Assembly: GCF_021227995.1 (NCBI RefSeq)
Contig: NZ_CP089301.1
Coordinates: 2,418,001 to 2,482,000, forward strand
Source: Novosphingobium kaempferiae
GTDB taxonomy: Bacteria; Pseudomonadota; Alphaproteobacteria; Sphingomonadales; Sphingomonadaceae
DNA: 64,000 bases
Direction: 5' to 3'
Under the pieces are notes generated by a model that made no database searches, was not told where the DNA came from, and saw only the letters and a list, made by a program, of their open reading frames with translations. The stretch's first letter is position 1. Each line of letters begins with the position of its first letter. Shown here piece by piece: positions 1 through 8,011 of the stretch. Made by a program: the position numbers and the translations under genes.

Positions 1-827
1 GCGCGGGCGCGGTGGTGGCCTCGTACATCGTGGGGCCGGGACAGTCGGGCAAGGCCTTCGCCATCGTCATGATGGGGCTGACCATCGCGACGATCTTCGG
101 CTCCCCGCTCGCCACGTTCCTCGGCCAGATGCTCGGCTGGCGGGACACATACGTCGCGGTGGCGGTACTGGCGGCGGTGGCGTTCGGCGCACTGTTCCTG
201 TGGGTGCCGCGCACCGGGGAACTGGCGGGCAGCCCGGTGCTCCGGGAACTCAGCGCGCTGCGCAAGCCTGCGGTCTGGGGCGTGATGCTGGTCGCGGCGA
301 TCGGGGTGGGCAGCATCTTCGCGGTCTACACCTTCATCGGGCCGATCGTGACCGACGTGGCCATGCGCGCGCCGACGCTGATCCCGGTGGCGCTCGGCCT
401 GTTCGGGCTGGGCATGACCGTGGGCAACCTCGTCGGCGGGCGGCTGGCCGATGCCTACCCGGCGCGGGGCATCGTCGCGGGCTTCGGCTGCGCGCTCGTC
501 GTTCTGGCCGTGCTGGCGAGCGCGGGGGCGAATACCCCGATCATGCTCTGCACGATGTTCGGCGTCGGGGCGACGATGATGACGGCGATCCCGACGATCC
601 AGGTCCGCCTGACCCGCTTCGCACCCGAAGCGCCCTCGCTGATGGGCGCGATGAACCTTGCCGCGCTCAACGTGGCGAACGCCATCGGCGCATGGGCGGG
701 CGGGATGACCATCGCTGCCGGGTGGGGGCTGCTCTCGGCGGTATGGGCGGGCTTCGGCCTGACGCTGCTGGGGCTGGCGATCTTCGCCGTGACGCTGACC
801 GGATCGGCCGCGCTCAGACCGCGATGA
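1..827 (+). CDS. MFS exporter, AraJ/arabinose-efflux type (5' end outside window)
   Basis: The frame is open from the first bases, so the gene begins before the window. About 275 C-terminal residues are visible, with roughly seven to eight hydrophobic segments in the usual MFS spacing. A GWRDTY stretch sits near residue 45, where a loop of AraJ/YdhP-type major facilitator drug and sugar exporters would lie, and the later half contains glycine-rich helices such as GMTVGNLVGGRLAD. It is a proton-coupled inner-membrane exporter by family; the substrate cannot be told from sequence. It converges on the alcohol dehydrogenase gene downstream. The family call is secure, the substrate unknown. Confidence 0.85.
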   Translation, partial: AGAVVASYIVGPGQSGKAFAIVMMGLTIATIFGSPLATFLGQMLGWRDTYVAVAVLAAVAFGALFLWVPRTGELAGSPVLRELSALRKPAVWGVMLVAAIGVGSIFAVYTFIGPIVTDVAMRAPTLIPVALGLFGLGMTVGNLVGGRLADAYPARGIVAGFGCALVVLAVLASAGANTPIMLCTMFGVGATMMTAIPTIQVRLTRFAPEAPSLMGAMNLAALNVANAIGAWAGGMTIAAGWGLLSAVWAGFGLTLLGLAIFAVTLTGSAALRPR

Positions 828-1145
828 CCACTGCGCACAGGCTTATGGCCACATGTGACCACTAAGCGCGTCTGCCGTTGGTGACGGCACTGCACCTCCC
901 GGCAAACGGCGGCACCGGAACCGCGCCTCGGACGCGCTTGCCGGTGCCGCAGGCAGCGATCGCAAAGGGCAAGGGCGATCGCGAGGATCTCACCTGAATT
1001 TCAGGGAGGCATGACGACGAAATGTAGTATCCCAAGCGGCGGCACCTGCGGCACCTGCGGCAGATGGGGCCTTAAGGTGGCCGGAGAGCCGTCGGCCGGG
1101 CTCTCCGGGTGGATCGTTGCGCCGGCCGACGGGCGCGCGGTGAAC
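828..1145. other. Intergenic stretch with hairpins between convergent genes
   Basis: No convincing gene. CGGCACCGG at 910-918 pairs with CCGGTGCCG at 941-949. Two copies of the self-complementary octamer GCGATCGC lie at 956-963 and 975-982. A third perfect hairpin is at 1082-1107. These probably separate transcription of the convergent MFS and dehydrogenase genes. Confidence 0.5.
1082..1107. terminator. Hairpin, possible bidirectional terminator
   Basis: CGGAGAGCC (1082-1090) and GGCTCTCCG (1099-1107) form a perfect 9-bp stem with an 8-nt loop, 38 nt beyond the dehydrogenase stop codon. There is no T-run on either strand, so intrinsic termination is only a possibility. Confidence 0.4.
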
Positions 1146-2201
1146 CTAGTATTCCACCACGGCGCGGCCGATCACTTCGCCGGCGCGCAGCAGTTCGATG
1201 TATTCGTTGATCTGATCGAACTGGATGGTCTTGATCGTGTGCTTGATCTTGTCCTGCGCGGCGAGCGCCATGACTTCGCTGAGGTCGGTGTTGTTGCCCC
1301 AGAACGATCCGTGGAACGTCTGCTCGCCCGAGACGCGCGGGAACAGCGGCACGTCGATGCGGTCGCCCATGAAGCCGACATCGGCATAGTGGCCGCTGGT
1401 GGCGAGCAGCGAGAAGCCCATCTGCATCATTTCGGTGGCGCCCACCGTGTCGATGATCGCGTCGAGCTTGCCCTGTCCGGTCGCCTGTTGCAGCTCCTTG
1501 CCGACATCGGCGGCGGACTTGCCCTTGATCGCGATGATGTGGTCCGCGCCGTATTCCTTGGCGATGGCGAGCTTGTCGAGGTTGCGCGCGAAGGCGACGA
1601 CCTTGCCGCCGCCGCTCATCAGCTTGGCGTACTGCACCGCATAGGCGCCAAGGCCGCCGACGCCGAACACGCCGATCACCCGGTCAGGCCCGAAGCCGCC
1701 CGCATCGCGAATCTTCTTGATCGCGCGATAGGGCGTAAGGCCCGCATCGGTCAGCGGGGCGAGCTGGGTGAGGGTTAGGTTCTTGGGCACCTTGATGATG
1801 TAGCGGGCGGGCACCGGGATATACTCCGCGAAGCCGCCGTAAGTGCCGAAGCCCGGCCAGCGCACGTTGGGGCAGATCTGGTGGTTGCCCGCCTGGCAGT
1901 GGCGGCACACGCCGTCGCCCCAACCGGGCGATACGGCGACGTGGTCGCCTTCGGCAAGGCCCGCTATCGCGGGTATGAGATTGCCCATCTTCTCGATGGT
2001 GCCGGTGATCTCGTGGCCGGGGATGACCGGCGGCGGGATGTCCGCGTAAGTCTGGAAGAAGCCATCGACCAGCAGGATGTCCGACTGGCACATGCCGCAG
2101 GCGGCGACCTTCACCAGCACCTCGTCCGGCTGGATGTCGGGAATCGGGATGTCCTCGATCACCAGCGGCTTCTTGTATTCGAGGATGCGCGCAGCTTTCA
2201 T
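1146..2201 (-). CDS. Zinc-dependent medium-chain alcohol dehydrogenase
   Basis: A 351-residue MDR-family NAD(P)-dependent alcohol dehydrogenase. The catalytic zinc ligands are visible as Cys38 (CGMCQSD) and His63-Glu64 (PGHE). The structural-zinc loop reads DGVCRHCQAGNHQIC, so three cysteines (99, 102, 110) remain and the first ligand position is Asp96; acidic replacements at one of these positions are known in some ADHs. The Rossmann motif GVGGLG is near residue 180. It oxidises primary or secondary alcohols or reduces the carbonyls. It lies 17 nt after a GlcG/HbpS-like gene on the same strand, so the two are probably cotranscribed. The start is the first ATG, matching the usual MKAA N-terminus. 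The substrate is not determinable. Confidence 0.9.
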   Translation of the reverse strand: MKAARILEYKKPLVIEDIPIPDIQPDEVLVKVAACGMCQSDILLVDGFFQTYADIPPPVIPGHEITGTIEKMGNLIPAIAGLAEGDHVAVSPGWGDGVCRHCQAGNHQICPNVRWPGFGTYGGFAEYIPVPARYIIKVPKNLTLTQLAPLTDAGLTPYRAIKKIRDAGGFGPDRVIGVFGVGGLGAYAVQYAKLMSGGGKVVAFARNLDKLAIAKEYGADHIIAIKGKSAADVGKELQQATGQGKLDAIIDTVGATEMMQMGFSLLATSGHYADVGFMGDRIDVPLFPRVSGEQTFHGSFWGNNTDLSEVMALAAQDKIKHTIKTIQFDQINEYIELLRAGEVIGRAVVEY

Positions 2202-2218
2202 GGCGGATTTCCTTCCTT

Positions 2219-2644
2219 CTACGATGCGTGTGCGAGGGCGGAGACGGCCGCTCTGGCGACGGCGATGTCCTGCTCGACCGTCCCGGCGCTGGTCCCCACC
2301 GCGCCGATGATCGCGCCGTCGAGGTGGACGGGCAGCCCCCCGCCGAAGATCACGATCTTGCCCTCGTTGCTCTGCTCGATGCCGAACAGAGGCGCTGCGG
2401 GCTGGGCGAGATGGGAGAGTTCGTCAGTCGTCTTGTCGAACAGCCGCGCGGTCCGCGCCTTGCCGATGGCAAGATCTATGCTGCCGATCAGGGCACCGTC
2501 CTGCCGCGAGAACGCGATCAGGTTGCCGCCCGCGTCGACCACGGCGATGTTGTAGGCAAGCCCGGTTTCGAGCGCGGCGGCCTCTCCGGCAGCCAGCATC
2601 TGCTTCGCGTCGTCCAGGGTCAGGGTCGTGTAAAGCCTTGGCAT
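2219..2644 (-). CDS. GlcG/HbpS family (DUF336) protein
   Basis: A 141-residue protein of the GlcG/HbpS (DUF336) family, recognised by the LTLDDAKQMLAAGEAAA start, the central VDAGGNLIAFSRQDGA block, and the C-terminal GGLPV...GAIIGAVGTSAGT block. Family members form small oligomers linked to haem binding, glycolate utilisation or cofactor-associated roles, and often sit next to oxidoreductases. Here it directly precedes the alcohol dehydrogenase, so an accessory role in the same oxidation step is likely. The start at 2644 has a GCGAGGA ribosome-binding site; the frame is open further upstream, but that extension looks non-coding. The exact function is unknown. Confidence 0.8.
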   Translation of the reverse strand: MPRLYTTLTLDDAKQMLAAGEAAALETGLAYNIAVVDAGGNLIAFSRQDGALIGSIDLAIGKARTARLFDKTTDELSHLAQPAAPLFGIEQSNEGKIVIFGGGLPVHLDGAIIGAVGTSAGTVEQDIAVARAAVSALAHAS

Positions 2645-2801
2645 GGTGTCCTCGCTTCTGGCCCCGAGTGTCGGCCTATCGACGCGCGGAACAATCGGAG
2701 ATGCCGAACGGGGCTTGTGCGAAATCGCCCGGTTGCCACGACCGGGCCGAAAGGCGAGCAATTGCGCCGATGAGCCGCGTTCCGTCGCGGGTGAGGCGCC
2801 C

Positions 2802-3419
2802 ATGAAGCTTTACTGTTCCCCCGGAACCCTGTCGCTGGCTCCACAGATCGCCTTTCACGAGGCGGGCATCGCGGTGGAGGCGATCGGCGTCGATCTCGCC
2901 CGTCGACGAACCGACGACGGTCGGGACTTCGACGCGCTGAGCCCGCTCGGGCAAGTGCCGCTGCTGGAACTGGACGACGGCGCGACGCTGCATCACGCGC
3001 CGGTCATCCTGCGCTTCGTTGCCGGGCTCGCACCGTGGGCGGGACTGGCTGCACCCGATGACGGCGCCTTATGCGACAGCCTGCCCGCGCTGCGCCTGTC
3101 GGAGTGGCTGCACTGCGCGGAGGGCTCGGATGGCGCCGTGTCGCTTCGTCAGCTCGGCTGGATCGACCTGCAACTGGCGACGGGGCCGTATCTGTGCGGC
3201 AGCGGGCTCACCATCGCCGACATCTATATCTGGGTTCTGCTTGCAAAGGGGCACTCGCCAGATGGCGGGGCGATACCCTGCCTCGCCGGTGAGGCGACGG
3301 GGTTCGGCAACATCGGACGCTGGCACATGCGTATCGCCGCGCGGCCTGCTGTGCGGCTGGCCTGCGCAGACGAGCGTCGCCTGCACACCGAATCACGGGA
3401 GCTTCCCGTGGCGAGGTAA
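2802..3419 (+). CDS. Glutathione S-transferase family protein
   Basis: A 205-residue GST. The N-terminal thioredoxin-like domain starts MKLYCSPGTLSLAPQIAFHE, closely like beta-class bacterial GSTs, and has the cis-proline element GQVPLLELDDG near residue 50. The helical domain contains the conserved LTIADIYIWV segment. The usual beta-class Cys10 is not present (Leu at that point), though Cys5 lies nearby, and the glutathione-contact motif after the cis-proline reads HHAPVIL rather than the usual ES/EG-x-A-I, so activity may be atypical. The ATG at 2802 was chosen because the homologous N-terminus begins there. It is divergent from the DUF336 gene and precedes a LysR gene. Confidence 0.83.
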   Translation: MKLYCSPGTLSLAPQIAFHEAGIAVEAIGVDLARRRTDDGRDFDALSPLGQVPLLELDDGATLHHAPVILRFVAGLAPWAGLAAPDDGALCDSLPALRLSEWLHCAEGSDGAVSLRQLGWIDLQLATGPYLCGSGLTIADIYIWVLLAKGHSPDGGAIPCLAGEATGFGNIGRWHMRIAARPAVRLACADERRLHTESRELPVAR

Positions 3420-3532
3420 AGAGCGCGCTATCCAACTTTCACCTAAATTAACGGGCCGCCCCGCGGCATCTCCGATACACCTTGTCTATCGGCGGTATTT
3501 GCCGTCGGCCCAGACAGCGATCGGAGCGATCT

Positions 3533-4561
3533 ATGGAATGGAGCGATATCCGGGTTTTCCTGCAGGTGGTCCGCGAAGGCACCATGGTCGGGGCGACCGG
3601 CATCCTGCGCATGGATCATTCGACCATCAGCCGACGCATCTCGCGGCTGGAGCGCGAGGCCGGCGTGCAACTGTTCGAGCGCGCCGGGCGCCGCCTCTCG
3701 CTGACCGCCGAGGGTGAGAAGCTCAAGATGTCGGCGGAAAAGCTCGAATCCATCATCCTGCGGGAGATCCTCAGCCTGTCGGGCGAGCGGGACCGCATCG
3801 CCGGGCCGGTGCGGATCGGCACGACCGAGGAATTCGGCGCGCATTACCTTGCCGCCCGTCTCTGCGCGCTCACCACGGCGCATCCGGGGCTGGAGATCGA
3901 ACTGGTCGCGCTGCCGCGCTCCTTCTCGCTCGCCACGCGCGAGGTGGACCTTGTCGTCAGCCTCGACCGGCCGACCACCGGGGACGTGCGCTTCAAGAAG
4001 CTGACCGACGTCGAGTTCGGTGTCTACGGTACTGGCGCCTATTTCGGGGATCGCGAGCGGCCGGATTCGATGGAGGAACTCTCGCAGGAGACCTGGTGCG
4101 GGTACATCAAGGAACTGCTGTTCACGCCCGAGCTGGAGCTCCTGCCGCGCGCGTCGGAGGAAGCCTGCGTGCGCTATCGCACCACCAGCATGACCGTGCA
4201 GCTCGGCGCGGCAATAGGCGGATATGCGCTCGCGGCGCTGCCCTGCTTCGTCGCCGACGCGCAGCCCGCGCTGGAGCGGCTGCTGCCCGACGAGGCCGTG
4301 TTCGAGCGGACCTACTGGCTCGCGGTGCATGAGGATCTGGCCAAGTACCCGCGCGTCCGGGCGCTGATGAGCGCGATCGAGACGCAGGTGTTCCAGGATC
4401 GCGCGCTGTTCCGGCCGACCGCTGCCGGGCGCACGCACGACATGAACCTCACCGCCTTCACACGCGCCGATGCCCGCGCGGATCATCGCATGACGCTGGA
4501 TGCCGGGGTGGCGCGCCAGCCCGCCGCCGCCTGGCATGCCGAAGCGGCGGGGCGCGCCTAG
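3533..4561 (+). CDS. LysR-family transcriptional regulator
   Basis: A 342-residue LTTR. The N-terminal winged helix-turn-helix is clear (MEWSDIRVFLQVVREGTM, then MDHSTISRRISRLEREAG and LFERAGRRLSLTAEGE). A substrate-binding-like domain follows from about residue 90, starting GPVRIGTTEEFGAHYLA. The start at 3533 fits the usual short lead into the HTH; the open frame before it has no family similarity. LTTRs often control adjacent or divergent genes, so the GST or the alcohol dehydrogenase pair are possible targets. The C-terminal ~40 residues are rich in Ala and Arg and look like an extension. Confidence 0.88.
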   Translation: MEWSDIRVFLQVVREGTMVGATGILRMDHSTISRRISRLEREAGVQLFERAGRRLSLTAEGEKLKMSAEKLESIILREILSLSGERDRIAGPVRIGTTEEFGAHYLAARLCALTTAHPGLEIELVALPRSFSLATREVDLVVSLDRPTTGDVRFKKLTDVEFGVYGTGAYFGDRERPDSMEELSQETWCGYIKELLFTPELELLPRASEEACVRYRTTSMTVQLGAAIGGYALAALPCFVADAQPALERLLPDEAVFERTYWLAVHEDLAKYPRVRALMSAIETQVFQDRALFRPTAAGRTHDMNLTAFTRADARADHRMTLDAGVARQPAAAWHAEAAGRA

Positions 4562-4615
4562 CGGGGCGCATCGACGATCAGCGATTGCGGTCGGCCTTGT
4601 CCCGCCGGGCCGCAG

Positions 4616-4667
4616 ATCGGGGCGCCGGTGCCGTTCCGCCCTCCCCCCAGGGCACCGGCGTCCCGAT
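4616..4667 (+). terminator. Long GC-rich hairpin after the LysR gene
   Basis: Two 17-nt arms (4616-4632 and 4651-4667) match at 16 of 17 positions around an 18-nt loop. No T-run follows, so it may be a Rho-aided terminator or an mRNA-stabilising hairpin. Apart from this, the 331-bp gap 4562-4892 before osmC holds no gene I can support; it presumably contains the OsmC promoter. Confidence 0.5.
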
Positions 4668-4892
4668 CCGTCGCAAGTAAATTCCTGCAAATCCTGTAAA
4701 AGTGCCGCTGTACATGTTTCCGGCATCGCGTGCGCCCGTTCGGGCAGCACGGCGGTGAGCGGCGGACCGTGCAGATTCTATGACGATTTACATGACGCAA
4801 TTCGCCCCACCTGTGACAAGGTGCCGTCCCCGGCGTTTCATGCGCCGGGCTTCGGCCGTTCCTAAGATCCGTCCATTCACAGGGAGATAGCG

Positions 4893-5318
4893 ATGATCAA
4901 CCGCTCCGGCACCGCGCATTACGAAGGTCTCGGCAAGGCCGGCAAGGGTCGCCTGAACACGCAGTCCGGCGTGCTGACGGAAGCACGCTACGATTTCGGC
5001 GCCCGCTTCGAGAACGAGCCCGGCACCAACCCCGAGGAACTGATCGCCGCCGCGCATGCCGGGTGCTTCACCATGGCGCTGTCCTTCGCGCTCGCGGGGA
5101 CCGGCCGGACCGACGGCACGCTCGACACCAAGGCAGTGGTGACGCTGGTGCAGGACGGTGACGGCTTCACCATCACCAAGTCGGCGCTCACGCTCGTCGC
5201 CAGCATTCCCGGCATCGAACAGGCCGAATTCGACGAGATCGTCGCGGGCGCCAAGGTCAACTGCCCGGTTTCCAAGCTCCTCAAATGCGAGATCACGCTC
5301 GACGCCACACTCCAGTAG
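4893..5318 (+). CDS. osmC: OsmC-family organic hydroperoxide reductase
   Basis: A 141-residue OsmC-subfamily thiol peroxidase that reduces organic hydroperoxides in the cytoplasm, usually recycled by lipoylated proteins or dithiols. The two family cysteines are Cys58, in NPEELIAAAHAGCFTMAL, and Cys124, in KVNCPVSKLL. Length and N-terminus (INRSGTAHYEGLGKAGKG) match the OsmC branch better than Ohr, because it has the GKGRLNTQSGVL segment. An 'agggagat' ribosome-binding site precedes the ATG. It is apparently monocistronic. Assignment to OsmC rather than another OsmC-like branch is good but not certain. Confidence 0.9.
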   Translation: MINRSGTAHYEGLGKAGKGRLNTQSGVLTEARYDFGARFENEPGTNPEELIAAAHAGCFTMALSFALAGTGRTDGTLDTKAVVTLVQDGDGFTITKSALTLVASIPGIEQAEFDEIVAGAKVNCPVSKLLKCEITLDATLQ

Positions 5319-5419
5319 GACGGGGCCGGGCGCGTCGCGCGCCCTGACCCCCTTTTAACCTCACTTAACCCCGCTCCTCCCGGCGCTGCAGTAATGTGGC
5401 GTTCGAAGAGGAGGCGACT

Positions 5420-5491
5420 ATGACCTGCGAGTCCCGAGTCCCGGTGGTTCCGTCCCAAACTGCGGCGCGCCTGCGCCGGGGGAGGGCGTGA
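5420..5491 (+). CDS. Putative 23-aa leader ORF coupled to the downstream regulator
   Basis: An ATG at 5420 is preceded by a near-perfect Shine-Dalgarno sequence (GAGGAGG, 6 nt away), and the frame runs 23 codons to a TGA at 5489-5491. That stop overlaps the regulator's ATG by one base (TGATG), a classic termination-reinitiation arrangement. The predicted peptide begins MTCESRVPVVPSQ and ends in an Arg-rich tail. No family is recognised. The ribosome-binding site and exact overlap are what support it; translation has not been shown. It could set the level of regulator synthesis. Confidence 0.45.
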   Translation: MTCESRVPVVPSQTAARLRRGRA

Positions 5492-6873
5492 TGCTGCCGG
5501 AGCCGTCGGAGGAATGCTTCGCCTTCGCAAGCTTCCGCCTCTATCCGCACCAGCGCACGCTCCTGCGGGATTCGGAACTCGTCACCATCGGCGGCAGGGC
5601 CTTCGACGTCCTGCTGATGCTGGTGTCCCGCGCGGGCACCGTGGTCAGCCTCAACGAACTGATGGATTTCGTCTGGCCCTCCGTCACCGTGGAGGAGGCC
5701 AATCTGCGCGTGCAGATGGGGATGCTGCGCAAGATCCTCTCGCAATGCGACGAGGCGCACCGCGCGATCGAGACGATCCCGCTGCGCGGCTACTGCTTCA
5801 TCCTGCCGGTCCGTCATAACCTCACCGGCGTGTCGTCCTCCGGCGCGCCGCTGCCCGTGATCGCGCCGCTGCCGGTGCTGCTCAACCCGGTGATCGGCCG
5901 CGACGAGGTGATCGTCCGCGTGACCGAGGCCCTGGACGAGCGGCGGCTGGTGACGATCACCGGCCCGGGCGGCATCGGCAAGACCACAGTCGCGGTCGCC
6001 ATCGCCCACAGCTATGCCCGGTCCTATCGCGGGCTCATGGGCTTCGTCGATCTCTCCCCCGCGAACGACGGCGAGCAGGCGGCCCATGCGATCGCCGCCG
6101 CGCTCGGGATCGAGGCAGAGGACAACCCGCTCGCCGTGCTCTGCGAGGAACTGCGCGGCCGCGAGGCGCTGCTGGTGCTCGACACCTGCGAGCACATCGT
6201 CGAGGCCATGGCTGCGCTGGTGGAGACGCTGCTGGCGCAGTGCCCGCACCTCAAGCTGCTGCTCACCAGCCGCGAGGCGTTGCGCGCCTCCGGGGAATGG
6301 AGCCACCGCCTGTGCTCGCTGTCGTTCCCGGACGAGGCGCAGCCGCTCACGCCCGAGAACATGGCGCAGTTCTCGGCGGTGGTGCTCTTCAACGAGCGGG
6401 TGCAGGCGCAATCGCTGTTCGCGCTCCACGCGCGCGACCTGCCGATGATCGCGGAGATCTGCCGCAAGCTGGACGGCATCCCGCTCGCCCTCGAATTCGC
6501 GGCGGCGCGCGTCTCGGACCTTGGGCTGAGGGAGATTTCCGGACGGCTGGGCGACTGCTTCTCGATCCTCACGCGCGGCCGGCGCACCGCGCTGCCCCGC
6601 CACCGCACGCTCTCCGCCGCGCTCGACTGGAGCTACAGCCTGCTGTCCGATGCCGAGCAGAAGACGCTGGGCCACCTCGCGACGCTTTCCGGCCCGTTCA
6701 CCGCCGAGGACGCCATCGCCCTGTGCGAACGCGCCGGCTGCACCCGCCCGCCCGAGGCGCTGTCCAGCCTCTACGAAAAGTCGCTGCTCTCGGTAGACTT
6801 CCGCAGCGACGCGCCGTTCTACCGGATGCTCGACACCACCAAGGCCTACGTGATGAGTGCCAGCGCGGGGTGA
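5491..6873 (+). CDS. Winged-helix/NTPase transcriptional regulator (short form)
   Basis: A 460-residue protein with an OmpR-type winged helix (residues ~10-105, containing GGRAFDVLLMLVSRAG and ANLRVQMGMLRKIL, ending in the RGYCF strand) followed by an NB-ARC/AAA-like NTPase. The Walker A motif is GPGGIGKTT at about residue 157 and the Walker B-like strand is ALLVLDTCEH. Related proteins usually carry a long C-terminal TPR or sensor region of several hundred residues. This one stops at FYRMLDTTKAYVMSASAG, exactly where that part should begin, so it lacks the usual sensor. The start at 5491 overlaps the stop of the small leader ORF. A repeat element begins 2 nt after the stop codon. Confidence 0.8.
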   Translation: MLPEPSEECFAFASFRLYPHQRTLLRDSELVTIGGRAFDVLLMLVSRAGTVVSLNELMDFVWPSVTVEEANLRVQMGMLRKILSQCDEAHRAIETIPLRGYCFILPVRHNLTGVSSSGAPLPVIAPLPVLLNPVIGRDEVIVRVTEALDERRLVTITGPGGIGKTTVAVAIAHSYARSYRGLMGFVDLSPANDGEQAAHAIAAALGIEAEDNPLAVLCEELRGREALLVLDTCEHIVEAMAALVETLLAQCPHLKLLLTSREALRASGEWSHRLCSLSFPDEAQPLTPENMAQFSAVVLFNERVQAQSLFALHARDLPMIAEICRKLDGIPLALEFAAARVSDLGLREISGRLGDCFSILTRGRRTALPRHRTLSAALDWSYSLLSDAEQKTLGHLATLSGPFTAEDAIALCERAGCTRPPEALSSLYEKSLLSVDFRSDAPFYRMLDTTKAYVMSASAG

Positions 6874-6874
6874 C

Positions 6875-7054
6875 CAGTTCCTACCCTTGGGGGGAGGGGG
6901 GTATGCGAAGCATGGTGGAGGGGCACCCTCGCGATCGCCGAACGTCGATCGGCGCGCCCTGTCCCCGAACGTTCGAACGAGAGGTCACGCGATCCGCCGC
7001 GCGTCCCTCCACCACCCTGCGGGTGCTCCCCCTCCCCGTCCAGGGGAGGAACTG
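6875..7054. repeat. Repeat family A, copy 1 (MITE-like)
   Basis: A 180-bp element bounded by perfect 8-bp terminal inverted repeats, CAGTTCCT (6875) and AGGAACTG (to 7054). Internal blocks include 'atgcgaagcatggtggagg' and 'ccctccaccaccctgcgg'. An inverted copy with the same blocks in the same order lies at 52017-52194. It abuts the regulator's stop codon. No transposase is encoded. Confidence 0.75.
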
Positions 7055-7166
7055 GCTGCCACGCCTGGACAGGTTCGGCCTGAGGATGATTGGGTTAAAA
7101 CTGGAAAGAGGGTGACGGCTGGTTGCGCCCCGTTACAGACGTTCCGCTTTGGCCTATTCTCCAATT

Positions 7167-7535
7167 ATGACGACGGACATGGTCAATGCAGATACGGTTG
7201 TCGATGAGATCGACGAGGGGAGGCTACGACCGCGCACTCATAAAGTGGTTCGCGCCCTTCATCGGCATATGCGTTTGGTGGAGGCCGTTCAGCAGAGAGC
7301 GTTGGAGACCTTCGACCGTGGTGAACAGAGTACACACGGTCTGGCACTTCAAGACGAGATGTGGGCGATGATGAAACCTCTGCCAATCGATCAGCAGAGC
7401 GGGTTGCGCCTCTCAAATTGCCTCGCGCGACCAGATGAAGAGATAGATTGGCATCTTGCTGGATACCTTACGCTTTGGGCGCGTCAGCAGGGAATATCAG
7501 AACAGCAAATCATAGACGCATTTCATGTGGAGTGA
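7167..7535 (+). CDS. Hypothetical protein, 122 aa
   Basis: A single-domain, mostly helical soluble protein (PRTHKVVRALHRHMRLVEAVQQRALETF, then DEEIDWHLAGYLTLWARQQG). No family, signal peptide or membrane segment is recognised. The ATG at 7167 follows no clear ribosome-binding site; a TTG at 7149 or the ATG at 7179 are alternatives. The base composition is visibly lower in GC than its neighbours, and it sits with another small ORF between repeat elements, which suggests recent acquisition. It may be an orphan cargo gene; no function can be assigned. Confidence 0.5.
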   Translation: MTTDMVNADTVVDEIDEGRLRPRTHKVVRALHRHMRLVEAVQQRALETFDRGEQSTHGLALQDEMWAMMKPLPIDQQSGLRLSNCLARPDEEIDWHLAGYLTLWARQQGISEQQIIDAFHVE

Positions 7536-7623
7536 ATGTCGGCAATCCACGCTATCGCCCCGGAATTCGGACAAACCGCAAGCGCCCCATTGTCGTCATT
7601 CACTGAAATGATAGTTTCGGGTC

Positions 7624-7812
7624 ATGAAAGCACTGGAAAAGAAGCAGCGCTTGGCCGCCGCCACTGCTCGCTACCTCAAGCAGATTGGGCGACAGGCTCA
7701 AAAGGGACTGGAGCCAAACGATCGAGGATTCGATCATAAGCTCGACGCAAAGCTGAAACGTATGCGGCCCGAGGATGTGGACGCGCTATTCCGTGACGAA
7801 GACGACGAATAG
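7624..7812 (+). CDS. Hypothetical small basic protein, 62 aa
   Basis: A Lys/Arg-rich helical N-terminus (MKALEKKQRLAAATARYLKQ) is followed by an acidic tail ending DALFRDEDDE. No family is recognised. The ribosome-binding site is weak and the coding call rests on the ORF and its plausible amino-acid balance. It shares the lower-GC composition of the upstream ORF and lies just before repeat B. It could be a small nucleic-acid-binding or antitoxin-like protein, but nothing in the sequence proves it. Confidence 0.4.
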   Translation: MKALEKKQRLAAATARYLKQIGRQAQKGLEPNDRGFDHKLDAKLKRMRPEDVDALFRDEDDE

Positions 7813-7842
7813 GCGAACGGCAGCAATCCACCCAAAATCCGC

Positions 7843-7977
7843 CGTCACCCTGAACTTGTTTCAGGGTCCATCAGGCCGCTCGCTCAGTTTTGGGATCAGT
7901 GGACCGAGGGTGCAACGTGCAGCACGACGATCCGGCACACACTGCCTGATGGATCCTGAAACAAGTTCAGGATGACG
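7843..7977. repeat. Repeat family B: large imperfect palindrome
   Basis: Arms of 34 nt (7843-7876 and 7944-7977) match at 32 of 34 positions around a 67-nt centre. The arm core, 'ccctgaacttgtttcaggg', is itself a small hairpin. It lies between the small ORF and the end of the convergent regulator gene. The arm resembles the repeat at 38843-38870 ('ccctgagcttgtcgaaggg'). Confidence 0.75.
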
Positions 7978-8011
7978 AAGCGGAATGTCACGTCCGCTTC
8001 TCACCCCACCC

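Noticed and set aside
1011..1778. 255-codon plus-strand open frame
   Set aside because: Antisense to the alcohol dehydrogenase gene, with no motif.
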